Source: Platynereis dumerilii (taxonomy: Eukaryota > Annelida > Polychaeta > Phyllodocida > Nereididae). Taken from it: a DNA stretch of 64,000 bases. Shown here piece by piece: positions 35,938-47,239 of the stretch. A program made the translations under genes and the position numbers. Numbering within the stretch: the first letter of the stretch is position 1; every line of letters begins with the position of its first letter. The DNA lies in contig JAPTHN010000106.1 of assembly GCA_026936325.1 (NCBI GenBank), positions 558,001 through 622,000 of the forward strand, read 5' to 3'. Below the pieces are notes generated by a model, which saw only the letters and a program-made list of their open reading frames with translations, had not been told where the DNA came from and made no database searches.

Positions 35938-35959
35938 GTAACAGGACATGTCCTGTTAC
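35938..35959. repeat. GTAACAGGACA palindrome, perfect 22-bp copy
   Basis: GTAACAGGACA followed directly by its exact reverse complement. Confidence 0.95.
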
Positions 35960-36134
35960 GTGACTATGTGACCAGTTATACCAAATATTTACCATAATAC
36001 CCATGATTTCCTTGGTGATTAACCTACAGTGTGATAAGAAAAGATTGGTAGATTCAGTTCAACATTTTTTAAGCCATGGAGCCACTGAAACTCTCTCATA
36101 ATTGTAAAAAAATGATTGCTTGTTTGCAAGGACA

Positions 36135-36155
36135 TAACAGGACATGTCCTTGTTA
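36135..36155. repeat. GTAACAGGACA palindrome, copy 3, and neighbouring half-sites
   Basis: TAACAGGACA meets TGTCCTTGTTA, with one extra T. Half-sites in both orientations follow at about 36165-36196 and GGTAACAAGACA at about 36225. Confidence 0.9.
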
Positions 36156-36244
36156 CTACAATTCAAACAGGACATAAAACAACTGTCCTGTTACCATATT
36201 ACCCCAAAAAGCGCGTAACATTTCGGTAACAAGACAAAAAAGGA

Positions 36245-36968
36245 CAATTGCCCCTTTTTCTTCATGTCCTGGCCTCAATTTTCTATCCTCAAGTCTGCAA
36301 ATTGGCAATATTTATGTCTGATCATTGCACTGCTGTTTTGTAATGTAAAAATAGAGATTAAGCCATTCAAAATATGAAAAGACAGGGGGTAGAAAATTTG
36401 GCCGCGAAACATGGTTTTATGAGGACATGATGAAAAATCAAGTTATTGGCGATATTTTCTTCTATTTGTTGTCATAATTGAATTGCATCTTGTAAGCATC
36501 ACCTTAGTGGTCAGATAGACACTATTTGCAATTCAGTATTACAATGCAATAAAAAGTTAGAGCAGTCCAATGGCGCGTAACAGGTAAGAGCTGAAAATGT
36601 TACGATAAAAAATTGACTTATATCTTATCAAAATAATGGATTCCCAGGCGTTCACTATGTATGAAATGAAAGTACAGGACCTGTTCTATCATTCTAAATA
36701 ATAAAAATGACATGACAGAGGGTCTCCTAAAGACAGTAAAGTCCTCTTTTGACCATGTCAATCCACGAACGCCTAAAAACGTCATTTTTGGCCTGTTTCC
36801 ATGACAAAAAAGTTGTCCTGTGTCTTTAGTTTTTGTGGTATCAACCTCAAATTTTTACACAGTTTAGTCTAATATGCATGCTTTAGTCCTGCATTCATTC
36901 AGTTAGCTTTTATCAAAATCCATTTCAGCCAGCCAGCTCTGAACTTAGAGGACACTTTTAGCAGCTCA
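36245..36968. other. No recognised feature
   Basis: Unique AT-rich sequence; scattered GTAACA-like and TGTCCTG-like strings only. Confidence 0.35.
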
Positions 36969-37676
36969 AATGACTCAACTTCGTGGCCTTACCCATATAT
37001 TTTATTCGGTAACTTGTTATTTATTGGTTTTTTCCCTTTTCTTGTCTTCATTGTTACCATGGCGACCAGTAATAGGACTTTTGTTCTTCTTGGGTTCTAT
37101 TGTTTTTGCACTGCTGCGGTTACTTGTGGGATATCAGAGCAACCTGTTAAAATGAATATCATCTGTACATTATCCATGATCTTGAACATGTCTTACAAAA
37201 ACTAAGTATTGGCAGATGTCCTCTGTAGACATAGAACAACCTTTCATACAGCTACTGTAACTCTTTGGCACTGCTGTATGCATACGAGAAAAACAGACAT
37301 TTACAGAAGCAAATTCTTTTCTGTTTACAATGACAACCTTCATCTATAATAAATTGAGGACAGAGACATTTGTTTGACCTCCCAACGACCTTTGAAACAC
37401 TAGCCAGCCCGAGATATTAGGAAAGAGATATTGGAGAGGAGAAAAGGCCTAAAAGACAAAGCTGCTTGGCTACCCCTAAATGTGATATTAAGTCGTAGGA
37501 GCTTGCTCTGATATCCCACAGGTAACCCCGACAGTCCAGAAAACAATAGAACCCGCAAAGAACAAAATTCCTCTTACCGGTTGCCATGGTAACCATAATG
37601 AAAGAAAAGGGCAAGAGGCAATAAATGAATGTCACCAGAAAACCCTGGTTGCCCAACTCAGTGGTTTCCATGCCTA
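36969..37676. mobile_element. Inverted-repeat element (MITE-like), ~700 bp
   Basis: The left arm (about 37008-37143) and right arm (about 37500-37636) are reverse complements. Matches include CATTGTTACCATGGCGACC / GGTTGCCATGGTAACCATAATG, GGGTTCTATTG and GTGGGATATCAGAGCAA / TTGCTCTGATATCCCAC. The outermost ends are diverged (GACTCAACTTCG versus ACTCAGTGG), so no target duplication could be fixed. The middle 350 bases are not palindromic. Confidence 0.8.
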
Positions 37677-38193
37677 AAGGGGTGCAATATCCTAACTTAA
37701 GAAATATAACTGAAGATTTAAAATGAACAAAATTAAATCAATTCACTTTTTATTTGCCATTGTGAAATTTGAATCAATTAATTAATTTGTATCTTATAAC
37801 CAAAATGTATCTACTACATCTGAAGCACAATGGATCAATAAAAATACATGAACATACATCTGTAATTGTATTATATTAGTATATTTAATTTCATCACCAG
37901 ATTGTAAACATTTGTGTTATTAGAGCTTCCCTGGAAGGTACACTCTCAGAATTTCCAGTATGTTTTATGGTTAATTGAAGCGGAGCAGACTGGCAGCTTG
38001 TTTGTAAAACAGAAACCACGAAAAACAGAGTTAAAGTTTGTTTCAAATTAAATCAATTGACAAACAACACCTCAGTTACATTTGTCAGCCATGTAATTAT
38101 TCCAGAGTTTGAATTAAGATTCAGTCACATGAACTCTGCTCTCACGTGAAAGAAGAAGTTAAGTTGTTACCTCCAATATTTTCTAATCTCTTA

Positions 38194-39453
38194 GGCCCGT
38201 TTTCACCAACATGGTATTAAGAGTTATGCCAGGTCTTAGCTAAGACCTGGTCTGGCTAAGCCAATCACTCAAGCGGAGCAGGATCAATGAACATTTACTG
38301 AGTGAAAGTCTGCAAATAGTATTTAAACAACTCAACTGCTACAAACACAATTAATCTCTGAAGTTCCCAAACACGGCCACATGACAAGGTAAGAGAAAAA
38401 GAGGGGTGGGCTTGGAAATTTATAAAAAAGAAAATTAATTAGTTGTCTGTCCAGTGTTGGTGACAGAAATGCATTTTTCTTTAGCCCCCTCCCATCAAAC
38501 AATAAATTAATACAAATCAGCTGGTCATGCATTTTTGCACAATGAAACTACAATAATGGTTGAATCCTTTTGAATATCTAATGATAAGGGTCCTCAACAT
38601 CTGATGTACCCAGAATGGCTGACGTGCCTGCGATTTTTTGCTACCGGCAGTTACAAACAAGTCGTTGGTGACTAGAGTGGTATTAGTGTTGAATCAGTTT
38701 CAAGGATTGTGAAGCGTGTTAGTCATGCAATCACTTCATTAAAACCCATACATGTATGTATGCCCAGTGGACCAGTCACACGGGAGGCTAAATTGGAATT
38801 TTCCGAAATTGCCCGATTTCCGGGGGAGGGGGGGGGGTATAGGATGCATAGATTGCATTCACGTCGAAATTTCCTGCCCTTCCAAAGTACCCCTGTGCTA
38901 AGACCAATAACAAGTGCAGAGGTTTTGTACAACTCAGCACAGAAGAATTGCCTCTATTTGCTGTCATGACTATCATAGGCAAATGCTATAAAAACATAGT
39001 TTCATACATGAAACACTTTTAAATCGTGTGCTTAATGCTGTATGGCTAGTATATTTGCAACAGTTACTTCAACAAATATATTTTCTAGATAAGTGTGTGT
39101 TCTTGGTTTGCAAACTTTATATCTCATGATGTGACATATCTTTCTTGAAAAAATCTTTGGTGACTGTTAAATTAGAGAAACATGCGAATATAATAGACAA
39201 AGGCCTATAATACTGATTTGTCATGCCATCTCATAAGAAACATATGTTCTGTTTTCATTGGCCTAATCACTTTTTGACACCAAATCAGTTTGAGATGGCT
39301 GATCCTTGAGTTTGGTGACAATGTGTATGATTCACTGAACCTTGACAGGTTTAAATGCTTAGCACACTCTTGGTGAAATGGACTTAGTTATACCAGGTTT
39401 AAAGGAGTTAACGCCAGGCTTAACTCTTAATACCATGTTGGTGAAAACGGGCC
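38194..39453. mobile_element. TIR element of 1,260 bp with a perfect 33-bp inverted repeat
   Basis: The first 33 bases, starting GGCCCGTTTTCACCAACATG and continuing to 38226, are the exact reverse complement of 39421-39453. The match goes on imperfectly for another 15 bases. The interior is AT-rich and has no transposase-like frame. Similar GGCCCGTTT ends are common among invertebrate DNA transposons; I do not assign a superfamily because no target duplication was clear. Confidence 0.88.
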
Positions 39454-40146
39454 CATCAGTGTAACAGTTCGGTTTACAGTGAGGTACATAAATGTCATGT
39501 TTCAAATGACTTTTTTTGGAGGTACTGATTTTTTGTTTTCAAAGGCACATGTTAAGCATCTCAACAAAAACACACTTCACACGGACACAGTCCAAATAAT
39601 GATCCGTTACGTTCAATAAGCCTGTTGGAGTCATTTTGTCTGAGGGGTATCGATAATCCACAGGTCCCTGTGCCAGAATGTGTGTCAGAATCTGTGCCAG
39701 TCATAAACGTTGGACAACTTGACTGAAAGAATTGTGTTTCGACATATGTCATAACTTGCCAAAATCAATTCAGAGTTCTACAGACAAACACAAAAGAACA
39801 ATGGCATGTATTTTTTACACTGTAAATGTTGAAGGAATTGTCATAAAGAGTAAAAACTATTGTGAAGGAATAATTTCGGAAAAGGTTACATGAATTGTAA
39901 GTAACAATAACCAACCAAATACCTTTTTACATTCCTAGTACAGTAAAGTCAACACCTTTTTTTTGGAATATTCTAAACATTAGCACATCGCAGCAGTCCC
40001 AAGTACTAAAGACTTCTAAGGCCAAAGACTGAGCTGGTCATCAACACCAAATTTCATTGTAGTGTGAAAAGAATGCCCGGGCTATGGTAGCGCCATATAA
40101 GTGATATAGCAATAAACAATAAGTAATATTATCAAAACTTTCTTAC
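39454..40146. other. No recognised feature
   Basis: Intron sequence if the exon at 40147 is correct. Nothing else was identified. Confidence 0.4.
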
Positions 40147-40239
40147 CATAGACATTAACGTCCGTACTGTTGCGCCAGGACCAGCGGTCAGTGTTGACCA
40201 GGCCTCCTCGGTGAATGTTGAAAAATAGCTGGACAGAGT
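40147..40239 (-). CDS. 93-base exon of the same minus-strand gene
   Basis: Preceded by TTTGTTTTTCAG and followed by the donor GTAAGA. In the frame that joins the EGF-like exon without a break it reads SVQLFFNIHRGGLVNTDRWS then WRNSTDVNVY, with one base left over at the 3' end and two at the 5' end. NST is a possible N-glycosylation site, consistent with an extracellular product. The third codon positions are C/G-rich compared with the surrounding AT-rich intron. One other frame is also open, but it would not fit the next exon. Confidence 0.58.
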
Positions 40240-40348
40240 CTGAAAAACAAATTGTAACATGCGTTTAAAGTTTAAAAAGGAAAGTGAACAATTTATCATT
40301 TTATACGGGACCCCAACATTTTGAGGATCTGCTGCAGTCAGAAGAGTA

Positions 40349-40556
40349 CACTGTAAATTCTGAAATTTTGAGTTAGCTCAAATGATTGAGTGAGATGGTT
40401 GCACAATTTGTTTGAGCCATGATAGCTTGCTGTTTTGAGTTATGATAATCTTTATGTTGTTATAACTTGCAAACAATAAGCTATCTTGGCTCAAAGGAAT
40501 TGTGCAACCATCTCACTCAATCAATTAAGCTAACTCAAAATTCAAAATTTACAGTG
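40349..40556. mobile_element. Hairpin MITE family H, copy 3 (best preserved)
   Basis: 208 bases, flanked by TA on both sides. The ends CACTGTAAATTCTGAAATTT and AAATTCAAAATTTACAGTG are inverted, and the arms stay complementary through GAGTGAGATGGTTGCACAAT and CTTGCTGTTTTGAG. TA flanks and a TIR-only structure suggest a Tc/mariner-mobilised MITE, but the superfamily is an inference. Confidence 0.92.
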
Positions 40557-41527
40557 TATGTCACAGGGGTCATTCCATGTCAAATCAACCAATGGTCCCC
40601 ACCTGACCCCCTTCTATTTTAACGAAATTGCGCACGGATGGTGTCCATTATCTGGAAGGAACATATGCAAAATTTCAGCTCCCTATCCCTATAATTCTGG
40701 CTTCCAGGCGACTTTGAAGTTGAAAAAGCAAATTTCAAAAGCCAAATACGTGGCTTCTTTAAAATATGATTCTGGTGTAACGCTTAAAGATATAAGGCTA
40801 AAATTCACCTGGTATACCAAAAATGACATCATTCACCCACCTCGATAGTTTAAAAGCTCCTAAATGATCAAGTTTTTACACAGGAAATTAATAAATATTA
40901 GTGAAAATTGCACAAAATTACCTATTTCAATTGATTGCTACAGATTTGTCAGCCAATCCAGAGCAACACAATTTTAGGGAGATGGTCTTTGTCATATTTC
41001 CAACCATTTTGTAGAATACAATGAACTTGCTAAGCAAGAAAGTGCTAATAATAACTGGGAAAGTTTGAAATTATTGAAAACAACCCTTTTTTAAATTAAA
41101 AAATCACAATGTGGGATAGGTCACCCAAATTTTTAACTTGTTCCTCCTAACAGTTCTTGAGTTCATCTTTAAATTCATACCAAACTTGTTTTGTGTATAT
41201 TGATCCTTCAATAAAATTAATTGAAGGAAAGGAGAGACAGCGAGGCATTGGAACTTGTCTAAAGATGTGGTCTCTCAAGCATAAAGGAGCACACATTGCT
41301 TACTGTTTCAGTACTGTTAGAGCTACCTTACCCAGATTCATCAGACTACTTGCAAGGAGTCTGATATCTTCTGGTTGTTTTTTGTTACTTGGAGAGTTTT
41401 TCGTGAATTATTTTTGTTCTCAATGTAATCTATTACAGGGAATGTGCTTGGTTCTTTGAAAATAAGGCTAAACAGTTATTATTTTTTGGTGTTTTGATAT
41501 TAGTTTTAAGTTTACTCAATCATTGTC

Positions 41528-42390
41528 GTGGCTAGTGCCATTGTAGATTGTACAGTTGGTCGGGCTACTGATGATCAGTGTCACAAGACGACATTCTGTC
41601 ATAATGCCACACTTCTGTCTATTGATGACCTAGTCTCTGAGGAAAAAGAATTGCTGCTTTTAAGACGTGGTTTAGTGAATGTGCGCGGCTCAACAATTTG
41701 GCTTCGCCATAAGAAAATATATTTAGACAAATACGAATTTCTTCAAAAATCATGTTGCGATCCATTTTCAAGGCATTCAAAACCATTCAAGAAAGGTCTG
41801 CATGCAGGTATTAAAGTTGCTGTCTGCCCAAAAGCTTAGTAAAATAGTGGTGACAACAATCATTCCTGGTCAGAAAATTTGCAGAAATTGTCATGCTGAA
41901 CTTGATAAGTATGACACTGATGATGAAGATGATTCCATGGACTTTCACCCTGATCCTTTAATTAACCTGAATGAAGGTATTGTTGCAGTTGGTTGTTTTC
42001 CCATCAAGTCGACAAAGGTTAGTCGATGTGATACTCCAGGTTATGAGGAAATATCTTGAAGCTGAACAAGCACTGAAAGCCGGAGAACATTGTGACAAAA
42101 CTTCATGTTGATGAATCAATCCTCGAAAATAATCCCTCTTCCTGTGACAAGTGTTCGGATCTTGATCTCTTAGTTCAGGACCTAAAAGATAAATATGCTC
42201 TGTGTCCAGCAGTCAAAAAAAACTTCAGATTCTTACTCTTGTTCCATCTAGTTGGACGATTGCAAAAGCTGCAGCCACGTTTGATACATCAACATACATG
42301 ATTAAACAGGCCAGGGCATTGAACAAGTCTGAGGGTATATCAGCAAAATATGATCACTATCATTACAAACACGTTCAAACAGTTTCTTAA
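41528..42390 (+). pseudogene. Remnant of a transposon-encoded protein, N-terminal part
   Basis: Three frames in succession give protein-like segments. The first (41528-41839) has EEKELLLLRRGLVNVRGSTI and FLQKSCCDPFSRHSKPFKKG. The second (41802-42059) has IIPGQKICRNCHAELDKYDT, a CxxC-type motif, then an acidic run. The third (42202-42390) has LQILTLVPSSWTIAKAAATF, a likely helix-turn-helix region. From memory, this order (LLLLRRGLVN, CCDPF, PGQK.C..C, then LT..P.SW) occurs in a large family of uncharacterised proteins from cnidarians and other invertebrates. The frame changes could be frameshifts or short introns. The catalytic part is absent. Confidence 0.6.
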
Positions 42391-42481
42391 AAAATTGTCA
42401 TACATGAAACATATTGGTACATTTGTCTACAGTCACTTTTTTGCACGAAATATTACACATTTTTTCGATATTAATGTGAGA

Positions 42482-42514
42482 GCCTAGACTGGGCTTAGAG
42501 GACTGCACTTACCA

Positions 42515-42545
<31 letters not shown>

Positions 42546-42546
42546 T
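42482..42546 (+). mobile_element. SINE-C 3' end with a (TCTA)n tail
   Basis: AGACTGGGCTTAGAGGACTG followed by CACTTACCATATCTATC and the repeat run. Inserted inside the 40568-43324 transposon, so it is younger than that element. Confidence 0.8.
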
Positions 42547-43330
42547 TGATTTTCTAAAAGCATTTGGCAACTATTTTTTTACAAATCACACTCCAGAGAA
42601 GTTCTTTATGGCAAGCTCTTGTGATATTGTTACTAGTATAAAAGTCCTTTTTTTCCTATTTTTTTTAACATTGAAGGATCAATATACACAAAACGAATTT
42701 GGTATGAAATTAAGGGCAATCTTAAGATCTTTCACGTGGTTGCATTAAAAAAATTGGGTCACCTATCCCACATGGCCAAATAAGGCCGTGAAAATGGGTC
42801 AATTTAATTTTTTTCAAAATTAACCTGGCTCCTGCTTGAAGGAAAAAGCAGACATAATTCTAATATTTGCCATGGAGGCCTACTATACCACAAAGTTGCT
42901 TTCCCTTAAGTTATATAGTTTTCCGAAGTTTTAAAGTTGTCACACAAGGGCATGCAAAATGGGCTTTGGTGCAATTTTTTGTCTATCTTTGACACATTAT
43001 GTGGTGCACATCGATGAATGTAGAAATATCAAAATTGTCAATTAATATAACTCTACTCAATACTAAGTGATAACCAACGTTTGAGGCTCATACTTCATGC
43101 CATTTTGGAGATATGATAACTATAAAATGGCTGGCAATGCAGTTTCTTGACCCACCTCTCCAACTTCAGCGCCTGATAGAATTCACAATTTTTATCGTAT
43201 TCACCTAAAATTTTAGTGATGTTCCTTTCAAATAACACTACTCATGTGTGTGAAATTTGAGAAAAATCGGAGGGGGTCAGGTGGGGCAATTTCTGGAATT
43301 TGGTTGATTTGACATGGAATGACCCACAGG

Positions 43331-43865
43331 GCATTTACAAAGTTCATGTCTAGTGGTGTTATCAGATGTTGTGAGGACCCGCTGTGTGCATTCCGAAAAT
43401 GTTGTAAACTACCGCAAGGTACTTCAAAGTACTGATCAATAATAATCATCTATCTTATTTTTCGAATGATGACTATTTCAAAAGGAGATTTAACAGTGCC
43501 TGAGGTCTTAATGACTTTGGAACCAGCTTTTTAGGTTCTAACATGCTACCATTCTGTGTCAGTATCTATCAGAAATACAACAACAGGACATGAAACAAAC
43601 CACAATTTAGAGATCATATCTTAACAAAGTTTGCAATATGACATCCTTCTGTCCAGAGCCTTGTTTTTGGAGTAAAGCAGTTTTCAATTGAAATGATGGT
43701 CCAATCTGGTCCAGAAATTTGTTTTTGTTACTTCTTCTACAAAGGTCAGTATACAACTATAATTTTTCTAAATTTGACATTACAGCAGATTCATTTAGTA
43801 TGAGTTTCTCTGGCCTGTTTCGCAGTATCCACATAGCATTTTTAGCTTGCCTGATTGGATTTTAT
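43331..43865. other. No recognised feature
   Basis: Unique spacer between two transposons. Confidence 0.4.
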
Positions 43866-43869
43866 TTAA

Positions 43870-45957
43870 GGTGACTCAACCGTGGTACACTGCACATACT
43901 TCTGAGCAGCCTGGTTGCCTAGCAACATAGCGTCACCACTGCTGCAGGCCCTGAAAAAGTTGTGACGTTACCATTTTCTGCTCTCTTTTTTTTAACAGCA
44001 TGGCAGCCAGTAATTTGCTATTTAAATGAGATCTAACGCAGCTAGAAGCATAATTATTTTTTTATTGAAAGCAGTAACACCTATTCTATGCTAATTCAAA
44101 GTTTCAGCTTCTTGTCTGTATCAAAAGAATTTTCTCAACTAATTTCAGTCAACTGTGTCTAAAATTGTCTTTATTTCTTTTAATCGACATTGGCATAGTC
44201 ATGGTACTGCAGTTAAAAAACGACTCGGTGAAATTTTTTTTTTTTTGGACATTTGTTTGACAATAACCTGTTTATGATATATGCAAATTTTAAAAAAAAT
44301 CTGTATGATTGTTTTCCTAAAATTTGATTACTGCCAAAATTGATGCATGAAAAATCTGCAATTAATTAGTGTGTTTGTGCCCTTTGTGCTCTTACAGAAA
44401 AAAGTATTTTAACCTTTTTCTTCAAATTTGTGGCAAATGTATTGGTTTACATCAATGGGAAGACATTTCTGACATTTTTGTGTGACAAATGCATGTAATG
44501 CTTTATTCTGTGGTACCGTAATATGGGGTGAATCGGGACACTGGGGTGAATCGGGACGAGCCAGGAAAGCATTTTTATCTTTCAAAAGCAACAACTTCTA
44601 CTTGTTACAGGGACTTGATTTTTTGCAAGTGTTTAGAATATATTCCAATAAAGATTCTGACGATTCTACCTGCATGCAGTTAGGAACTGCAGCACCTTAA
44701 ACATCGCCCTGCAGAATTCACATTTTAACAAAGTGGTCAAAGCTTTGCTTATATCACAAAAACTATAAAAGCTACACACACGAAATTCTCACAAGACTTC
44801 AAGTATATAGTCGTGGCCAATTATGGAAAAAATCATAAACTTAGGCACATTATTACCCACTATATTCAAAAGGCAGTAAGGCACAGTCAGTTTCAGAGTT
44901 ATTTTAGTGTAACTTTTGCAGCCAGTAATAACTCAATAAACGAAATTAGTGATGGGATGCTATAAAAATAATGTTAAACGGGGTACTACCATGCTGCAAA
45001 ATCATTTTAATCTTAAAGAAATGCTATAGGAAGGTTATACTCTGCCAAAATTGTGATAAATGTGTACTTTTGGAACCTGATAAAAAATTATGTAATAAAA
45101 CATCAAATAAAGGCAGAAAAATCAAGAGTTTACAGTCCAGATCGATTTAAATAGTTTTAAGAGACCAAAAGAGTTGCTGAGATGTGGGATTTTGTATGTT
45201 TACTCATGGGTTCGGATCCAAGTGAGCGGCAGAGTTACAGAGCTGGCCTAAAAAGCCTTACTAATTTTCAATCCTAATATTTTACATGGATTCTGGGTTT
45301 AAATTGTTGAAATTGGCATAATTTGCTGTTAATTTAGTCCAAAATTATCCATCACCTGTAAAATTAGCAGATAACTACATTTTTGGCAATTTACAGTGAT
45401 TTATTACATTTTGTTAAAAACTGAATATTTTACACATAATTAATTAAAAATTTTACTTAGAGTGACTTTTTGAGTGCTAACCATGTTTTCTAATGTTTAT
45501 TCACAAGTATAAATCAATTAAACAGGACAGGGAGTAATAGTTATTTAGATTAGCCCTTGTCCCGATTCACCCCAAAGTGAGGGGTGAATTGGGACAGTGG
45601 TTTTCTGAGCCCTAATCCTTGAAAAATTCAGGTATTGGTTAATGCTCTCTGGTATAGCAAAATCTACAGCCTGGACATAATTTTAGACTATTTTGATATT
45701 TTTTGGAGGTTTTGTGCCCACCCTATGGCAGGAAAAAGGCCAATTCTGTCCCAATTCACCCCATATTACGGTACATAACCAAAAACTCAATTTATAACTT
45801 TTAAGCAGTCATCAGGCCGAACATGCTGTTACCATGGCAACCAAACGAGTCGGTGAAATTTTTTTATTTTTCATTTTTGGAATGTATGGGTCCCATAGAC
45901 TACCTGTGCAAAATTTTAGAAAAATCTGTGTGATCAAACTACCACGCTTGAGTCACC
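43870..45957. mobile_element. TTAA-target DNA transposon remnant (piggyBac- or Kolobok-type)
   Basis: GGTGACTCAACCGTGGTA at the left and TACCACGCTTGAGTCACC at the right are inverted repeats with one mismatch. Each is flanked by TTAA (43866-43869 and 45958-45961). TTAA targets are known for piggyBac and Kolobok superfamilies. The interior is interrupted by a second element (44516-45771). Without it only about 830 bases remain, with no transposase frame, so the element was already non-autonomous. CGA(C/G)TCGGTGAAATTTTTTT occurs near both ends in direct orientation. Confidence 0.87.
44516..45771. mobile_element. Nested TIR element of 1,256 bp, TA-flanked
   Basis: The ends CCGTAATATGGGGTGAATCG and the reverse complement CCGTAATATGGGGTGAATTG are flanked by TA (44514-44515 and 45772-45773). 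GGGGTGAATCGGGAC is repeated just inside the left end, and an inner hairpin with the same motif lies at 45558-45597. It lies wholly inside the TTAA element, so it is the younger of the two. No transposase frame. TA flanks suggest a Tc/mariner-type mover. Confidence 0.88.
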
Positions 45958-46018
45958 TTAAGCAGTAAAACGTCCTCCAAATCAGTAAGCCATACGTAGG
46001 AAGTACTGAAATGTCAGT

Positions 46019-46446
46019 GCATTTTTTAACATAGTAACTGGGAGACCATTTGGTCTCCCAGTGGACAGATTTGGTCTCCCAGTCATTGACAACTTGGCGT
46101 CACTGGAAGACCAATTTTTTCCAGAGACTACCAGCAATTTCCATTTTGGTTTTCTTAATTTGTAGTTCTTGGATGAATTTGAAACCAAGGCTACTTGTTC
46201 TCATAATCAAATATATTCTTTGCCATCTTTACAATATATTTTTGTTTGTGTCATTTTCTGATTTCCAACTGTTAAAAATTTTTGTCAAAGTCATTATGGT
46301 GACAATTGGTAAGACACCTAAATTAGAGCAAGTAATTACACAAATATATTCTAATGGATCTAGGTGTACCGCTGATCTATAAATACTGCGCATCATGACG
46401 CGACAAAGTTCGTTTGGTCTCCCAGTTGAAAATCCTTAAAAAATGC
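46019..46446. mobile_element. MITE-like element with TGGTCTCCCAGT repeats
   Basis: The outer ends GCATTTTTTAA and TTAAAAAATGC are exact inverted repeats. Inside them AACTGGGAGACCA (46036-46048) pairs with TGGTCTCCCAGTT (46415-46427). The string TTTGGTCTCCCAG occurs three times on the plus strand (near 46050, 46069 and 46413), and together with the left arm forms a local hairpin. The element begins about 58 bases after the TTAA transposon. Confidence 0.8.
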
Positions 46447-46757
46447 TCTGAATGAAATATGTAATATTCCACTTCAGTGAGCAGCTGAGTTTGGTCAGTA
46501 GATAAGATTAGCAGCTGCTAAATACAAACAAACAGCCTCCAAATCTGTAAGTTATATGTTAGAACCAATGGAAACTGTCCCTTCCAGACACGTCACTGGC
46601 TTTGAAAAACGTTTTTATGGTATTCAAATTAGATTTATGATATGTAGTTCAGTGCCTCAACCTATCACATGAACTGCATTTGCTACGTTCTGCCATCCTT
46701 TTGAAGAATTAAACTCATACTAGTTGAATTTGCTGTATAAAATATCAAAGTACTCAC
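46447..46757. other. No recognised feature
   Basis: Intron sequence between the MITE and the exon. CCTCCAAATC(A/T)GTAAG at about 46535 repeats a string at about 45973 on the other side of the MITE. Confidence 0.4.
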
Positions 46758-46935
46758 CCAGTCTGACGAAAAGTGGAATGTAAACCAGAATCTTGGCAGA
46801 AGGCTGGTCCCTGCAAGTTACTGCACAGACCACAGAGACACACGTGACAAAGGTGAAGGTCACGCATGTCAAGGTCAAGTGAGAAGGTGACAGCACGTGG
46901 GCACTCCCTTGCCTCCTTATTGGCCCTGAGGACAC
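46758..46935 (-). CDS. 178-base candidate exon of the minus-strand gene
   Basis: Preceded by TTTTTTCCAG and followed by GTGAGT. Two frames are open throughout. The first starts in phase 0, ends with one base and runs on without a stop through both downstream exons. It reads VSSGPIRRQGSAHVLSPSHL, then a Val/Thr/Cys-rich run with a hydrophobic stretch, then CRDQPSAKILVYIPLFVRL. The hydrophobic stretch could be a membrane or signal-anchor segment. The second reads ARECPRAVTFSLDLDMRDLH and CLCGLCSNLQGPAFCQDSG, which looks more like a soluble Cys-rich domain but meets a stop in the next exon unless an exon is missing. The frame is therefore uncertain. Confidence 0.45.
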
Positions 46936-47048
46936 CTGGAAAAAATTGAGCTCAGTTAATATTTTGATTTAAAATAAAGTAGAAAATCCAGGCCACATTT
47001 ACAGATGATTGGAGCTTTATGCAATTACGGGGGTTGTGCTGATCCAAT

Positions 47049-47239
47049 GTGCAAAATTGAGTCAGCTTAAGTGATTGAGTGAGACGGTTGCACAATATGT
47101 TGAGCTGACATAGCTTGTTGCTTTAAGTTATGATAATCTGTCCGTTATCATAACAACAACAAGCTATGCTAGCTCAAAGGAATTGTTCAACCATCTCACT
47201 CAATCATTCAAGCTGACACAAGATTGAAATTTTACAGTG
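47049..47239. mobile_element. Hairpin MITE family H, copy 4
   Basis: Arms GAGTGAGACGGTTGCACAAT and TTGTTCAACCATCTCACTC, and the GACATAGCTTGTTGCTTTAA / AACAAGCTATGCTAGC core. The left end is shortened; the right end TTTTACAGTG is intact. Confidence 0.9.

Larger units (their letters stand above)
40568..43324 (+). mobile_element. DNA transposon, 2,757 bp, with 25-bp perfect TIRs and an unrecognised ORF
   Basis: The ends GGTCATTCCATGTCAAATCA (continuing ACCAA) are exact inverted repeats. They are followed inside by CCCCACCTGACCCCC in both ends. A 6-bp direct repeat CACAGG flanks the element (40562-40567 and 43325-43330). The left end is only 12 bases from MITE copy H3. The interior carries remnants of a protein-coding region (41528-42390) and a SINE-C tail (42482-42546). 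The superfamily is not assigned. Confidence 0.88.
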
